The notes beneath the pieces were generated by a model that was given only the letters and a program-made list of their open reading frames with translations, ran no database searches and was not told where the DNA came from. From positions 1 to 64,000 of the forward strand of contig QHSU01000088.1 in NCBI GenBank assembly GCA_003220535.1: DNA of 64,000 nucleotides, written 5' to 3'. The DNA comes from Candidatus Rokuibacteriota bacterium (GTDB taxonomy: Bacteria > Methylomirabilota > Methylomirabilia > Rokubacteriales > CSP1-6). The translations under genes and the position numbers were made by a program. Positions 32,703 through 41,097 of this stretch are shown in pieces (within the stretch, counting starts at the first letter, position 1; each line of letters opens with the position of its first letter).

Positions 32703-33299
32703 CTAGTTGCCGACCTTGGCGATCGCGTCGGCCACGATGCGCCGATGATCCTCGTCGCGCAGGCTTCGGCGGATGAGCTTTTCAGCCACGGCGGTCGCGA
32801 GATCGGCGACCTCGCGCCGGAGCTCCTCGCGCGCCCGTCGAACGTCGGCGTCCACTTGCGCCCTGGTGGTCTCCACGAGCCGCTGAGACTCGGCGCGGGC
32901 CGCGTCGAGGAGGCGCTTTTGCTCATCGGCGGCGTCCTTCAGCGCCTGCGCGCGGATCGCGGCCGCTTCGGCGTACGCCGCGCGCAGGCGCGCCTCGTTC
33001 TCCTCCTGCTGGCGCGCCGCCTCCGTACGCGCGGCCTGCGCTTCGTCGAGTGACTTCTGGATCGCCTGGGTTCGCTCCTCCATCTTCGCGAGGAACGGCC
33101 GATAGAGCAGCCGCTGGAGGATGAACAGCAGAATGAGGAAATTAATGCCCTGGACGATCAGCGACTTGTCGAGGCTGATGAGACCGCCCTCGTGCCCGGC
33201 CTCGCTGGCCGCCCACGTGAGACCGGGCGCCAGCAGCACCAGAATAATGATGACGAGACGCGCGACGGTGGCGATCCAGTCCCGGTCACGCAGACACAT
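32703..33299 (-). CDS. atpF: ATP synthase b subunit with N-terminal signal-like segment
   Basis: 198 aa. Two hydrophobic segments: residues ~12-30 (signal-like, VIIILVLLAPGLTWAAS) and the membrane anchor ~48-65 (INFLILLFILQRLLYRPFL). A long charged coiled coil follows (~70-160). The first segment is probably cleaved, as in some b subunits of other phyla. First gene of the operon; no atpB or atpE precedes it. Confidence 0.93.
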   Translation of the reverse strand: MCLRDRDWIATVARLVIIILVLLAPGLTWAASEAGHEGGLISLDKSLIVQGINFLILLFILQRLLYRPFLAKMEERTQAIQKSLDEAQAARTEAARQQEENEARLRAAYAEAAAIRAQALKDAADEQKRLLDAARAESQRLVETTRAQVDADVRRAREELRREVADLATAVAEKLIRRSLRDEDHRRIVADAIAKVGN

Positions 33300-33386
33300 T
33301 TCGGAGGTCTCCTCGATCTCGAGATGGCCGACGCAGGTTTGTGAAAACTATCACGCGAGCGCGTCCAGTGTCAATCGTCGGCGAGC

Positions 33387-34478
33387 TCAGATCGCCGCGC
33401 GGGCGATCACTCCCCCCCCGATGACGACGTCGCCGCTGTAGAAGACCACGGACTGGCCCGGGCTCAGCGCGCGTTGCGGAGTGTCGAAGATGACTTCCGC
33501 GGTGTCCACGGCCAGCGCGCACACCGTTGCCGGGGCGGGCCGGTGGCTGTGGCGAATCTTCGCTTCGACCCGCAGCGGAGACGTCGGAGGCTCGCAGGCG
33601 ATGAAGTTCACGGCCGTCGCCACGAGCCGGGCGCGCTCGAGGTCCGCGACCTCGCCCACGCGGACCGTGTTGCGCTCGGGATCGAGGTCGACGACGTAGA
33701 GCGGGCGGCCGGTCGCGAGGCCGAGTCCGCGCTTCTGACCAACGGTGTAGGCCGCGATGCCACCGTGCGTCCCGAGCCTGGCCCCGCGCCGGTCGACGAT
33801 CGCGCCCGGCTGGAATACCTGCGGCGCACGTCGGCGAAGGAATCCCCGGTAGTCGTCGTCGGGCACGAAGCAGATCTCCTGGCTCTCGGGCTTGTCGGCG
33901 GTCACCAGGCCGAGACGGCGCGCGTGCTCCCTCACCTCTTCCTTCGTGAGCTCGCCGACCGGGAAGCGGGCGGCGGCCAGCTGCTCCTGGTTGAGCGGCC
34001 ACAGAAAGTCGGTCTGGTCCTTGCGCGTGTCCTTCGCCCGCAGGAGCAGATGGCGCCCCGTCGCCGTGTCGCGTTCCACGCGCGCGTAGTGTCCGGTCGC
34101 GACGCCCACCGCCTCCCACGCGCGTGCGCGGCCGAGAAGCGACCCGAACTTTAGGTTGCTATTGCACGATACGCACGGTACCGGCGTCCGACCTTCAGCG
34201 TATGCGGCGACGAACGGGGCGATCACCTTTAGGTCGAATTCATCCGACATGCTCAGGAGGTAGTGCGGGATCCCGAGCCGACGGGCGACGTCCCGCGCGT
34301 CCGCCACGGCTTCGGTGCCGCAGCAGCTCCCGAACCGCTTCGTCGGCTCTGCCGTGTCCTGCCAGGGCCAGACACGCATGGTGATGCCGACGACGTCCGC
34401 GCCCTGCTCGACCAGCAAGGCCGCGGCGACGGACGAATCGACGCCTCCGCTCATTCCGACGACGATGCGCTCGGTCAT
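33387..34478 (-). CDS. mnmA: tRNA-specific 2-thiouridylase MnmA
   Basis: 363 aa. PP-loop IVVGMSGGVDSSVAAALL, catalytic Cys in PCVSCNSNLKF and the second in SQEICFVPDDDYRGFL. It adds sulfur to U34 of tRNA-Lys/Glu/Gln. It follows parB by 6 bp on the same strand and complements mnmE in this window, which modifies the same nucleotide. Confidence 0.97.
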   Translation of the reverse strand: MTERIVVGMSGGVDSSVAAALLVEQGADVVGITMRVWPWQDTAEPTKRFGSCCGTEAVADARDVARRLGIPHYLLSMSDEFDLKVIAPFVAAYAEGRTPVPCVSCNSNLKFGSLLGRARAWEAVGVATGHYARVERDTATGRHLLLRAKDTRKDQTDFLWPLNQEQLAAARFPVGELTKEEVREHARRLGLVTADKPESQEICFVPDDDYRGFLRRRAPQVFQPGAIVDRRGARLGTHGGIAAYTVGQKRGLGLATGRPLYVVDLDPERNTVRVGEVADLERARLVATAVNFIACEPPTSPLRVEAKIRHSHRPAPATVCALAVDTAEVIFDTPQRALSPGQSVVFYSGDVVIGGGVIARAAI

Positions 34479-34484
34479 GGCATC

Positions 34485-35342
34485 TCAGTGCTGCGCGCCG
34501 AGGACCTCGGCCAGCCGCTCGAGCTCGCCCGGCGTCGCGTAAGTCACCTCGATCTTACCCCTGCGCTCGTTGCCGATGATGCGCACCCGCGTCATCAGCC
34601 CGCGCTGGAGCGCCTCCTCGAGCGCCGCCAGCTCGGCCGATCGACGCCGGCCCTTGCGCGGCGCCAGCCCGCGCGCCTCCGCGAGAGACTCCTTGGCGCG
34701 GATCGAGTCCTCCGTCGTCCTCACGGACCAGTCATGCGCCAGAATCTCGTCCCGCAGTCGGAGCTGCTCGGCCACGCTCGTCAGAGCGAGAAGCGCGCGC
34801 GCGTGCCCCATCGTGAGCCGGCCGCTGCGCAGATCAGTCTGGATCTCCTCAGGTAGGCGCAGCAGGCGGAGACAATTCGCGATCGAGGTACGATCCTTTC
34901 CGATTCGCTGGGCCAGCTCTTCCTGCGTCCAGCCGAACTCCGCCAGAAGCTTCTGGTAGGCCTGCGCCGCCTCGATCGGGTTCAAGTCCTCGCGCAGCAG
35001 GTTCTCGACGAGCGCGAGCTCGATGCTCTGCGCGTCCGTCGCCTCGCGCACGATCGCGGGGATCCGATCGAGGCCAGCCTGCCGGGCGGCCCGCCAGCGC
35101 CGCTCGCCGGCTATGAGCTGATAGGCGCCGCCAAACCGGCGGACGATGATCGGCTGGATCACTCCCGAGGACTTGATCGACGCGGACAACTCATCCAGGG
35201 CGGTAAAATCAAATACCTTCCGCGGCTGATTGGGATTTACTTCAATCTGATCGATAGGCACTTCGACCAGTGCCTCCGATTCCGTGGGCTCGGATGACAG
35301 CAGTGCTCCGAGCCCACGGCCGAGTCCGCGCTTACTGTTCAT
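34485..35342 (-). CDS. parB: Chromosome-partitioning protein ParB (CTPase)
   Basis: 285 aa. N-terminal CTP-binding ParB motif with QLIAGERRWRAARQAGLDRI, central HTH (TQEELAQRIGKDRTSIANCL), and C-terminal dimerisation segment. Binds parS and spreads. It overlaps parA by 11 bp. Confidence 0.97.
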   Translation of the reverse strand: MNSKRGLGRGLGALLSSEPTESEALVEVPIDQIEVNPNQPRKVFDFTALDELSASIKSSGVIQPIIVRRFGGAYQLIAGERRWRAARQAGLDRIPAIVREATDAQSIELALVENLLREDLNPIEAAQAYQKLLAEFGWTQEELAQRIGKDRTSIANCLRLLRLPEEIQTDLRSGRLTMGHARALLALTSVAEQLRLRDEILAHDWSVRTTEDSIRAKESLAEARGLAPRKGRRRSAELAALEEALQRGLMTRVRIIGNERRGKIEVTYATPGELERLAEVLGAQH

Positions 35343-36096
35343 GGTTCAACACCTCCCGAGTCAGTTCGAGGTATGCGGCGGAACCGCTGGACCTGAGGTC
35401 GTGAAGCATGACCGGCTTGCCGTGGCTGGGTGCTTCTGTGAGCCGAACATTGCGCGGAATGATCGTATCGAACACTTGCCCGGGAAAGTACCGGTGCACC
35501 TCTTCGCGAATCTGGAGAGCGAGGCTCGTCCTGCCGTCGAACATCGTGAGCACGATGCCCTCAACCTCGAGACCCGAGTTGAGCTTCTCTCGAACGAGCT
35601 TCACGGTCCTGAGCAAGTGAGTCAACCCTTCGAGCGCGTAGAACTCGCACTGGAGAGGAACCAGGACGCGATCGGCGGCCGCCAGGGCGTTGATCGTCAA
35701 AAGCCCCAGCGAAGGAGGACAGTCGATGATGACGTAGCTGAACGAATCCATCACTGGCTCGAGTGCGCCGCGGAGCCGGTGCTCGCGCCTTTCGAGTCCT
35801 ACCAGCTCGATCTCGGCTCCGACGAGGTCAATGTCGGCCGGCAGGAGTCTCAGCCCTGCCAGGGACGTCGGGTGAATCGCTTTCTCCGTGGCCTCGCCTC
35901 CGAGCAGCACGTGATAGATCGTCGGGTAGAGGCCCGCCTTCTGGACCCCAAGGCCCGTGGTCGCGTTGCCCTGAGGGTCGAGGTCAACGAGGAGGGTAGG
36001 GCGCTCGGTGAGCGCGAGGCCGGCCGCGAGATTGACGGCAGTGGTGGTCTTTCCCACGCCGCCCTTCTGATTGACGATCGCAAGGACCTTAGCCAC
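35332..36096 (-). CDS. parA: Chromosome-partitioning ATPase ParA (Soj)
   Basis: 254 aa. Deviant Walker A KGGVGKTTTAVNLAAGLAL and switch regions LLVDLDPQGNATTGLGV and VIIDCPPSLG. ATP-dependent, non-specific DNA binding drives origin segregation with ParB. parS-like sites lie just upstream. Confidence 0.97.
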   Translation of the reverse strand: MAKVLAIVNQKGGVGKTTTAVNLAAGLALTERPTLLVDLDPQGNATTGLGVQKAGLYPTIYHVLLGGEATEKAIHPTSLAGLRLLPADIDLVGAEIELVGLERREHRLRGALEPVMDSFSYVIIDCPPSLGLLTINALAAADRVLVPLQCEFYALEGLTHLLRTVKLVREKLNSGLEVEGIVLTMFDGRTSLALQIREEVHRYFPGQVFDTIIPRNVRLTEAPSHGKPVMLHDLRSSGSAAYLELTREVLNHEQ

Positions 36097-36122
36097 CCAC
36101 CAGCCCCTCAGCCAGGCGAAAG

Positions 36123-36138
36123 TGTTCCACGACGCACA
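36123..36138. promoter_or_regulatory. parS-like site 1
   Basis: TGTTCCACGACGCACA. The left half matches the parS half-site TGTTCCACG exactly; the right half is degenerate. Confidence 0.55.
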
Positions 36139-36172
36139 TTGCTATCTCAACTCATGTTGAGCTTTGAGTCGA

Positions 36173-36188
36173 TGTTCCACGGGCAACA
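36173..36188. promoter_or_regulatory. parS-like site 2
   Basis: TGTTCCACGGGCAACA. Close to the palindrome TGTTCCACGTGGAACA with a damaged centre-right. Confidence 0.6.
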
Positions 36189-36231
36189 CTCTCCACGACA
36201 GGCCCGTTCCTAGTCAATTTTTCCGTAAATG

Positions 36232-36247
36232 TGTTGTCCCGTGAAAG
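36232..36247. promoter_or_regulatory. parS-like site 3 (reverse)
   Basis: TGTTGTCCCGTGAAAG; its reverse complement resembles site 2 with one base inserted. Weakest of the four. Confidence 0.4.
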
Positions 36248-36452
36248 TGCTAGGAGCGCAGTGGGGAGGCCGGCCGTATGGGGCTGCGGCGGACGGGAGC
36301 CTCGGGAGAGCCTCGTCCGCGCGTCCACCAGGACATGTTCACGAGGTCGCGCCTACAATCCAACCTCCCGAAGCTAAACCTTCCAAAGTCTCCAGACCGG
36401 GAGCGGGAGCAGCTAGAGGGATACGTGGGATGCCCGTCGGCGCCAGGGGATC

Positions 36453-37070
36453 CTATGGGCGCTGGTAAACGGCGAACTGCCGAGTCTTACCAGGCTTCAG
36501 TCCGGGAATCTCCACCCATCTGCCGAGAGCGAGCGGTTTCGGACGAGGCGGGCCCGAGGCGATGACCAGTCCTCCCGAGGCGATGAGCCTGGCTGCCAAC
36601 GGAATCAGGTCTTCAACGCTGCCTGCGCAGCGCAGGACGACTGCGTCGAAGCGCCCCTCGAGTTCGGTCGGCAGGTCTTCGCCTCGGCTCTCAATCACCC
36701 AAGTCCGATCGAGTCCAAGCTCTCTCACCGCGCTCGCGAGAAACGACACCCGACGCCGCCGCGATTCCACGAGCGTCACCTCCAGGTCAGTCCATACGAT
36801 CTTGATCGGTAATCCCGGGAGGCCAGCGCCCGAGCCAAGATCGAGAAGCCGGCGGAGCGGGGACGGGAGGAGCTGAAGGAAGAGCAAACTGTCGAGGAAG
36901 AGTTGTTCCACGATCCACATTGGGTCCGTGGAGCCGACGAGGCGGTGGGATCTCTGCCATTTTACCAGTAAATTCATATACTTACCGAAATTAGCCAGTT
37001 CGAGGGCGGTCAAGGGCCTCCCAACGATCGGAGTCGCCCCCTGAGCGAGAGCGTCGAGGGGTCGCGTCAC
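36453..37070 (-). CDS. rsmG: 16S rRNA (guanine-N7)-methyltransferase RsmG
   Basis: 205 aa from a GTG that overlaps the mnmE stop (GTGA). SAM-binding motif RRLLDLGSGAGLPGLPIKI, upstream NLVGSTDP-like segment (HRLVGSTDPMWIVEQLFLDS). It methylates G527 of 16S rRNA. The classical mnmE-rsmG-parA-parB order is kept. Confidence 0.96.
   Translation of the reverse strand: MTRPLDALAQGATPIVGRPLTALELANFGKYMNLLVKWQRSHRLVGSTDPMWIVEQLFLDSLLFLQLLPSPLRRLLDLGSGAGLPGLPIKIVWTDLEVTLVESRRRRVSFLASAVRELGLDRTWVIESRGEDLPTELEGRFDAVVLRCAGSVEDLIPLAARLIASGGLVIASGPPRPKPLALGRWVEIPGLKPGKTRQFAVYQRP
36904..36919. promoter_or_regulatory. parS-like site 4, inside rsmG
   Basis: TGTTCCACGATCCACA, with the exact TGTTCCACG half-site, inside the rsmG coding region. 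Confidence 0.45.
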
Positions 37071-38398
37071 TTGCCCAGACAGAACGTGGAGAAGATGTGA
37101 TTCAGGACCGCGTCGCCGACGTCCACACCAAGAATGGAGCCCGCGCACGTGAGGGCGTCCTTCAAATCGACGAGCGCCGCCTCGAGCGGAGCGTCACCGA
37201 GTGCAGCGTCCCCTGCGGCGAAGGCGCGGGACAGCGATTCGAGTAACTCGATCTGACGCAGTGACGCGACGATGCCGCCTTCGTCGCCCGCCGCAGAAGC
37301 GCGGCGCTCGACCTCCTGAGTCAGACGATCGAGCAGCGCTTCGACACCGCCACCGCTGACGGCTGACGCCGCCACGGCGTCGGCGAGCGCCGCCGTTTCC
37401 GGGTGAGCGGTCAGATCGCTCTTCGCACGAACGACGATGCGCGCGCGGTGCGCCGTTTCTTCCAGCACGCGGCGGGCGGGCGAGATACTTCCGTCGAGGA
37501 CGACGAGCAACAGATCGCTTTCCTCCATCGCGCGACGGCTTCGGCGGATGCCTTCCGCCTCGATCCCATCTCGCGGAACGTCGATGCCCGCCGTGTCGAG
37601 GAGTCGAAGAGGAACTCCGGCGAGCGCGATGGTCCCTTCCACGATGTCGCGCGTCGTACCCGGGACGGGCGACACGATCGCGCGATCGCGTCCGAGCAGC
37701 GCATTCAGCAGGCTGGACTTGCCGGCGTTCGGCGGACCGACGAGCGCCGCCGTGAGCCCATCGTGGACGACCCGCCCGTGGCGTGCGGACGCGAGCCAGC
37801 GCTCGACGTCGGCACGCAGCCGCGCCACCGTCGCGCGGGCCACCCCGACATCGTGCCCGACGCGCTCCTCTGGGAAGTCGAGCGCCACCTCGAGGCCGGC
37901 GATCACGTCGACGAGCGCGTCCCGCAAGGCCTGAACCTGGTCGGAGAGCCCGCCCGCCAGCGCGCGCGCCGCCAGCGCGACCGCGCGGTCGGTCCGCGCG
38001 CCGATCAGCAACGCGACGGCCTCGGCCTGGGCGAGGTCGAGCCGGCCGTTGAGGAACGCTCGCCGCGTGAACTCGCCCGGCGCCGCCAACCGCGCGCCGC
38101 CGGCGACGATCCACCGCGTGACCATTCGCAACAGCGCTGGAGAACCGTGACACGAGAGCTCGACGACGTCCTCGCCGGTATACGAGCGTGGCGCGCGCAT
38201 GACGGCGCAGAGCGCCTCGTCGACGCGCTCGCCGCTCTTGGCGTCGACGACAGCGACGCGGCGGAGCGTGTGCGATGGGAACTCGGCGAGTGGGATGGAC
38301 GACCGCAGCAATGGGGCGACGGCGGCGACCGCCTCCGGGCCGCTCACGCGGATCACCCCGATGGCGCTTTCACCGATCGCCGTCGCGACGGCGACGAT
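37067..38398 (-). CDS. mnmE: tRNA uridine-5-carboxymethylaminomethyl GTPase MnmE
   Basis: About 443 aa. N-terminal folate-binding domain, G domain with GPPNAGKSSLLNALLGRD, SPVPGTTRDIVEG and LDTAGID, and the C-terminal catalytic CLGK (Cys). The conserved N-terminus IVAVATAIGESAIGVIRVSG begins before the first standard start (GTG 38356). No ATG, GTG, TTG or CTG exists in frame between the yidC stop and that GTG, so the gene may start at an ATC (38398), or the GTG may be used with a shortened N-terminus. Confidence 0.93.
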   Translation of the reverse strand: MVAVATAIGESAIGVIRVSGPEAVAAVAPLLRSSIPLAEFPSHTLRRVAVVDAKSGERVDEALCAVMRAPRSYTGEDVVELSCHGSPALLRMVTRWIVAGGARLAAPGEFTRRAFLNGRLDLAQAEAVALLIGARTDRAVALAARALAGGLSDQVQALRDALVDVIAGLEVALDFPEERVGHDVGVARATVARLRADVERWLASARHGRVVHDGLTAALVGPPNAGKSSLLNALLGRDRAIVSPVPGTTRDIVEGTIALAGVPLRLLDTAGIDVPRDGIEAEGIRRSRRAMEESDLLLVVLDGSISPARRVLEETAHRARIVVRAKSDLTAHPETAALADAVAASAVSGGGVEALLDRLTQEVERRASAAGDEGGIVASLRQIELLESLSRAFAAGDAALGDAPLEAALVDLKDALTCAGSILGVDVGDAVLNHIFSTFCLGK

Positions 38399-38420
38399 GG
38401 TGCCGTCGGCAGGCGGGCGG

Positions 38421-40124
38421 TCAGGCTCGGCCGGCGTCCTTGGCCTCGCGCGTCGCGCGCGTGCGCGCGGGTCGATCCATGAGCTTCTGCTGCACGATCT
38501 GGAGAACGTTGGACACGGTCCAGTAGAGCACGAGGCCCGAGGGCAGGTTGAGGAACATGAAGGTGAACACGAACGGCATGATCAGCATCATTCGCGCCTG
38601 GCGCGGATCGCCCGTCGTGGGCGTCATCCTCTGTTGGACGAACATCGTGACGCCCATGAGCACGGGCAGCACATAGGTCGGGTCGTGCGCCGCGAGATCG
38701 CAGATCCACAGATCGACGCCGAAGAGCCGGCCGAAGCATAGAAACGGTGCGCCCTGGAGGTCGACCGACACCGACAGCGCCAGGTAGAGCGCGTAGAAGA
38801 TGGGGACCTGCGCGACCATCGGCAGGCAGCCGCCCATCGGGTTCACCTTGTGCTTCTGGTAGAGCGCGAGCGTCTCGCGCTGCAGCGCCTGCGGGTCCTT
38901 CTGGTACTTGCTGCGCAGCGCGTTCACCTGCGGCTGAAGCGCCTGCATCGCCTTCATCGACCGCATGCTCTTCACGGTCAGGGGATAGAACAGGACCTTC
39001 GAGACGACGGTGAGCAGGATGATCGCGATACCGTAGTTGCCCACGTGCTTGTAGGTCCAGTTCATCAACAGCAGAATGGGCACGCCGAGCCAGTCCATCG
39101 GCAGCCCGCCGTACCGCCGGGGCAGGGGGAACCCGCCGAAGTTGATCGTCGGCTGCAGGCCGAGCGCCTTCAGCCGCTCGTACTCCTTGGGCCCCGCATA
39201 GAGAACCACCGTGCCTTCCCACGCCTGCCCGGGCGCGATCGTCGGCGTCGCCTTCACCGCGACACTCGCGCGGCCCGCGGGGGCCTTGTCGCCGTTCTTC
39301 GCCTCGGGGACTTTGCCCTCGCTCGTGATCACGAGCTTGAACCCCGGGCTCTTCGGGACCAGCGCCGCGAGATACCAGACGCTGCCCAGGGCGACCCAGT
39401 CTCCGTCCGTCACATGGTCGCTCACCGCGCTGAGGTCCTCGATGCGCTCGACGGACCCATTCGCGGACCAGACGATCTCCGTCGGATGCTGACCCTGGAA
39501 CTTCTCGGGTGTCGCGCGCCATGCCTGCCGGGTGAACCAGGGCAGGCTGAGCGCGACGGTGTGCGAGACGCCGCTCGAGTTCTCGACACGCAGGACCGCA
39601 TCGACCGCGTACCCGTCCGGATGAAACCTCAGCGTCTGGCGAATCCGCAGGCCCTCCGTCTCACCCGTCAGCACGAGATCGGCCGGCCGGTCGCCCGTCA
39701 CGCTGACGGTGCCCTTGTCGAGGCTCATCGCGACGACGGCGGGACTCGCCGAAGCGTCGGGTGCCAGGAGGAGCCCGGCCGGCCCGAGGTCGCCGACGAT
39801 GACCATCGGCTTCTCGCCGCGGTACTTGAGGACGAGCTCCTGGAATTTCCCGCCCTCGCTGCTCACGACGGCGCGATAGAGCGGTGCCTCCACCGTGGCC
39901 AGGCGCTGGGGGGGCCGCGGCTTCGGGGCACCGCGTGGTGCCGGAGGCCCCGGCGGCGGAGCGGGTGCCGTCGGGGCGGCCGGCGCCTCCGGCGCCGGAG
40001 CCGCAGCCTTTTCGGGCGCTTTCTGCGGAGCGGGGGACTCCTGACTCACCGGAAGGAAGAACATCTGATAGACGATGAAGACCGCCGCCATCAGGACCGC
40101 CGCGAGGATCGCCCTCTTTTCCAT
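38421..40124 (-). CDS. yidC: Membrane protein insertase YidC
   Basis: 567 aa. N-terminal TM (EKRAILAAVLMAAVFIVYQM), a Pro/Ala-rich linker, the large periplasmic beta domain (~80-340), then the conserved Oxa1 core: TYKHVGNYGIAIILLTVVSK, GGCLPMVAQVPIFYALY and the last TMs. Inserts membrane proteins alone or with Sec. It starts 2 bp after yidD. Confidence 0.96.
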   Translation of the reverse strand: MEKRAILAAVLMAAVFIVYQMFFLPVSQESPAPQKAPEKAAAPAPEAPAAPTAPAPPPGPPAPRGAPKPRPPQRLATVEAPLYRAVVSSEGGKFQELVLKYRGEKPMVIVGDLGPAGLLLAPDASASPAVVAMSLDKGTVSVTGDRPADLVLTGETEGLRIRQTLRFHPDGYAVDAVLRVENSSGVSHTVALSLPWFTRQAWRATPEKFQGQHPTEIVWSANGSVERIEDLSAVSDHVTDGDWVALGSVWYLAALVPKSPGFKLVITSEGKVPEAKNGDKAPAGRASVAVKATPTIAPGQAWEGTVVLYAGPKEYERLKALGLQPTINFGGFPLPRRYGGLPMDWLGVPILLLMNWTYKHVGNYGIAIILLTVVSKVLFYPLTVKSMRSMKAMQALQPQVNALRSKYQKDPQALQRETLALYQKHKVNPMGGCLPMVAQVPIFYALYLALSVSVDLQGAPFLCFGRLFGVDLWICDLAAHDPTYVLPVLMGVTMFVQQRMTPTTGDPRQARMMLIMPFVFTFMFLNLPSGLVLYWTVSNVLQIVQQKLMDRPARTRATREAKDAGRA

Positions 40125-40126
40125 CG

Positions 40127-40363
40127 TCAGGCGGGCCGCCGGCGGCCCGGCGGCGGGTCAAAGCCACCGGCATGGAAAGGATGGCAGCGCAGCAGGCGCC
40201 AGGCCGCGAGCCCCAGGCCGCGCAGGAGGCCGTGTCCCTCGAGCGCGAGTTTCGCGTACTCCGAGCACGTCGGGGCGAACCGGCAGGCGCCCGGCAAGAG
40301 GGGCGAGACCAGCCACTGGTAGGCACGGAGCGCCCCCACCGCGACGCGCGCCGCTCGGGTCAC
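40127..40363 (-). CDS. yidD: Membrane protein insertion efficiency factor YidD
   Basis: 78 aa. Pattern YQWLVSPLLPGACRFAPTCS EYA followed by RLLRCHPFHAGGFDPPP. Peripheral membrane protein. Overlaps rnpA by 4 bp. Confidence 0.95.
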   Translation of the reverse strand: MTRAARVAVGALRAYQWLVSPLLPGACRFAPTCSEYAKLALEGHGLLRGLGLAAWRLLRCHPFHAGGFDPPPGRRRPA

Positions 40364-40677
40364 GACCGCGGGCCCGGAATCGCGGCGAACGCCTCGCGCA
40401 GCTCGCGAGCGAGTGCCGCGAACGGCTCCCGGAGCGTCGCCGGTCTGCCGATGATGACGAGCGCGGTGTTGGAGGGCGCCGCGTTCCGCGATTCGCGATA
40501 CGCCTCGCGCAGCCGGCGGCGCGCGCGGTTGCGTTGCACGGCGCCCCGGATCTGCCGACTCACCGCGAAGCCCGCCCGTCGCGGCTCGGCGGTCGTGCGC
40601 CAGAGCACGATCATGGACGGCCGGTCAATTCGCTTGCCCCGCTGGAAGAGCGCCTGAAATTCAGCGCTGGTGGTCAA
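40360..40677 (-). CDS. rnpA: Ribonuclease P protein component
   Basis: 105 aa from a TTG. Conserved RNR motif QRNRARRRLREAYR and N-terminal FQALFQRGKRID. Assists the RNase P RNA in tRNA 5' maturation; the RNA gene itself is not in this window. Confidence 0.94.
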   Translation of the reverse strand: MTTSAEFQALFQRGKRIDRPSMIVLWRTTAEPRRAGFAVSRQIRGAVQRNRARRRLREAYRESRNAAPSNTALVIIGRPATLREPFAALARELREAFAAIPGPRS

Positions 40678-40703
40678 CCGTTCGCGTCGAGGAAAACGGC
40701 CCG

Positions 40704-40838
40704 TCAGACGGTCAGCCGTTTCCGCCCCTTCGCGCGCCGACGCTTGAGCACCTTCCGCCCGCCCTTCGTCTTCATCCGCTCGCGGAAGCCGTGGGTTTTC
40801 TTCCGCCGGCGCACATTCGGCTGAAACGTCCGCTTCAT
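40704..40838 (-). CDS. rpmH: 50S ribosomal protein L34
   Basis: 44 aa: KRTFQPNVRRRKKTHGFRER, ending GRKRLTV. Lys/Arg-rich and exactly the family length. It heads the rpmH-rnpA-yidD-yidC run, reading away from dnaA. Confidence 0.97.
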   Translation of the reverse strand: MKRTFQPNVRRRKKTHGFRERMKTKGGRKVLKRRRAKGRKRLTV

Positions 40839-41097
40839 GAAGCGTGCTCCCCCTGAGGATCGTCGAATCGACACAGTGTAGACATCGGCCCGAGACGAGT
40901 CAACTTACCTTCGCGTTGCGAAGACTCTTGCGACGCGATTCACCCCCGTGCTAAAGTCCGCCATCCATCGAGCGTCGGATCGACGCGAGGAGTTTTGTCC
41001 CGATGTGCGCGCGTGGCGGCGCGGACTCCGGTCTTGCATGATGCCCCGGGCTATCCACAGTTGTGGATAACTCTGTGTGTAAGTAAGGACGGCTCCC
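40839..41097. other. Probable replication origin / dnaA-rpmH divergent region
   Basis: 259 bp between rpmH and dnaA. It holds a perfect DnaA box (TTATCCACA, minus, 41062-41070) and a one-mismatch box facing it (CTATCCACA, 41051-41059). Divergent promoters for rpmH and dnaA are expected. No strongly AT-rich unwinding element is visible here. Confidence 0.6.
41051..41070. promoter_or_regulatory. Paired DnaA boxes
   Basis: CTATCCACA followed 2 bp later by TGTGGATAA in reverse, about 30 bp upstream of the dnaA start. They could act in initiation or autoregulation. Confidence 0.7.

Larger units (their letters stand above)
36097..36452. other. parA-rsmG intergenic region with parS-like sites
   Basis: 356 bp. 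The first 150 bp hold three parS-like sequences. The rest (36250-36452) shows no gene or clear RNA. Promoter of parAB expected here. Confidence 0.5.
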
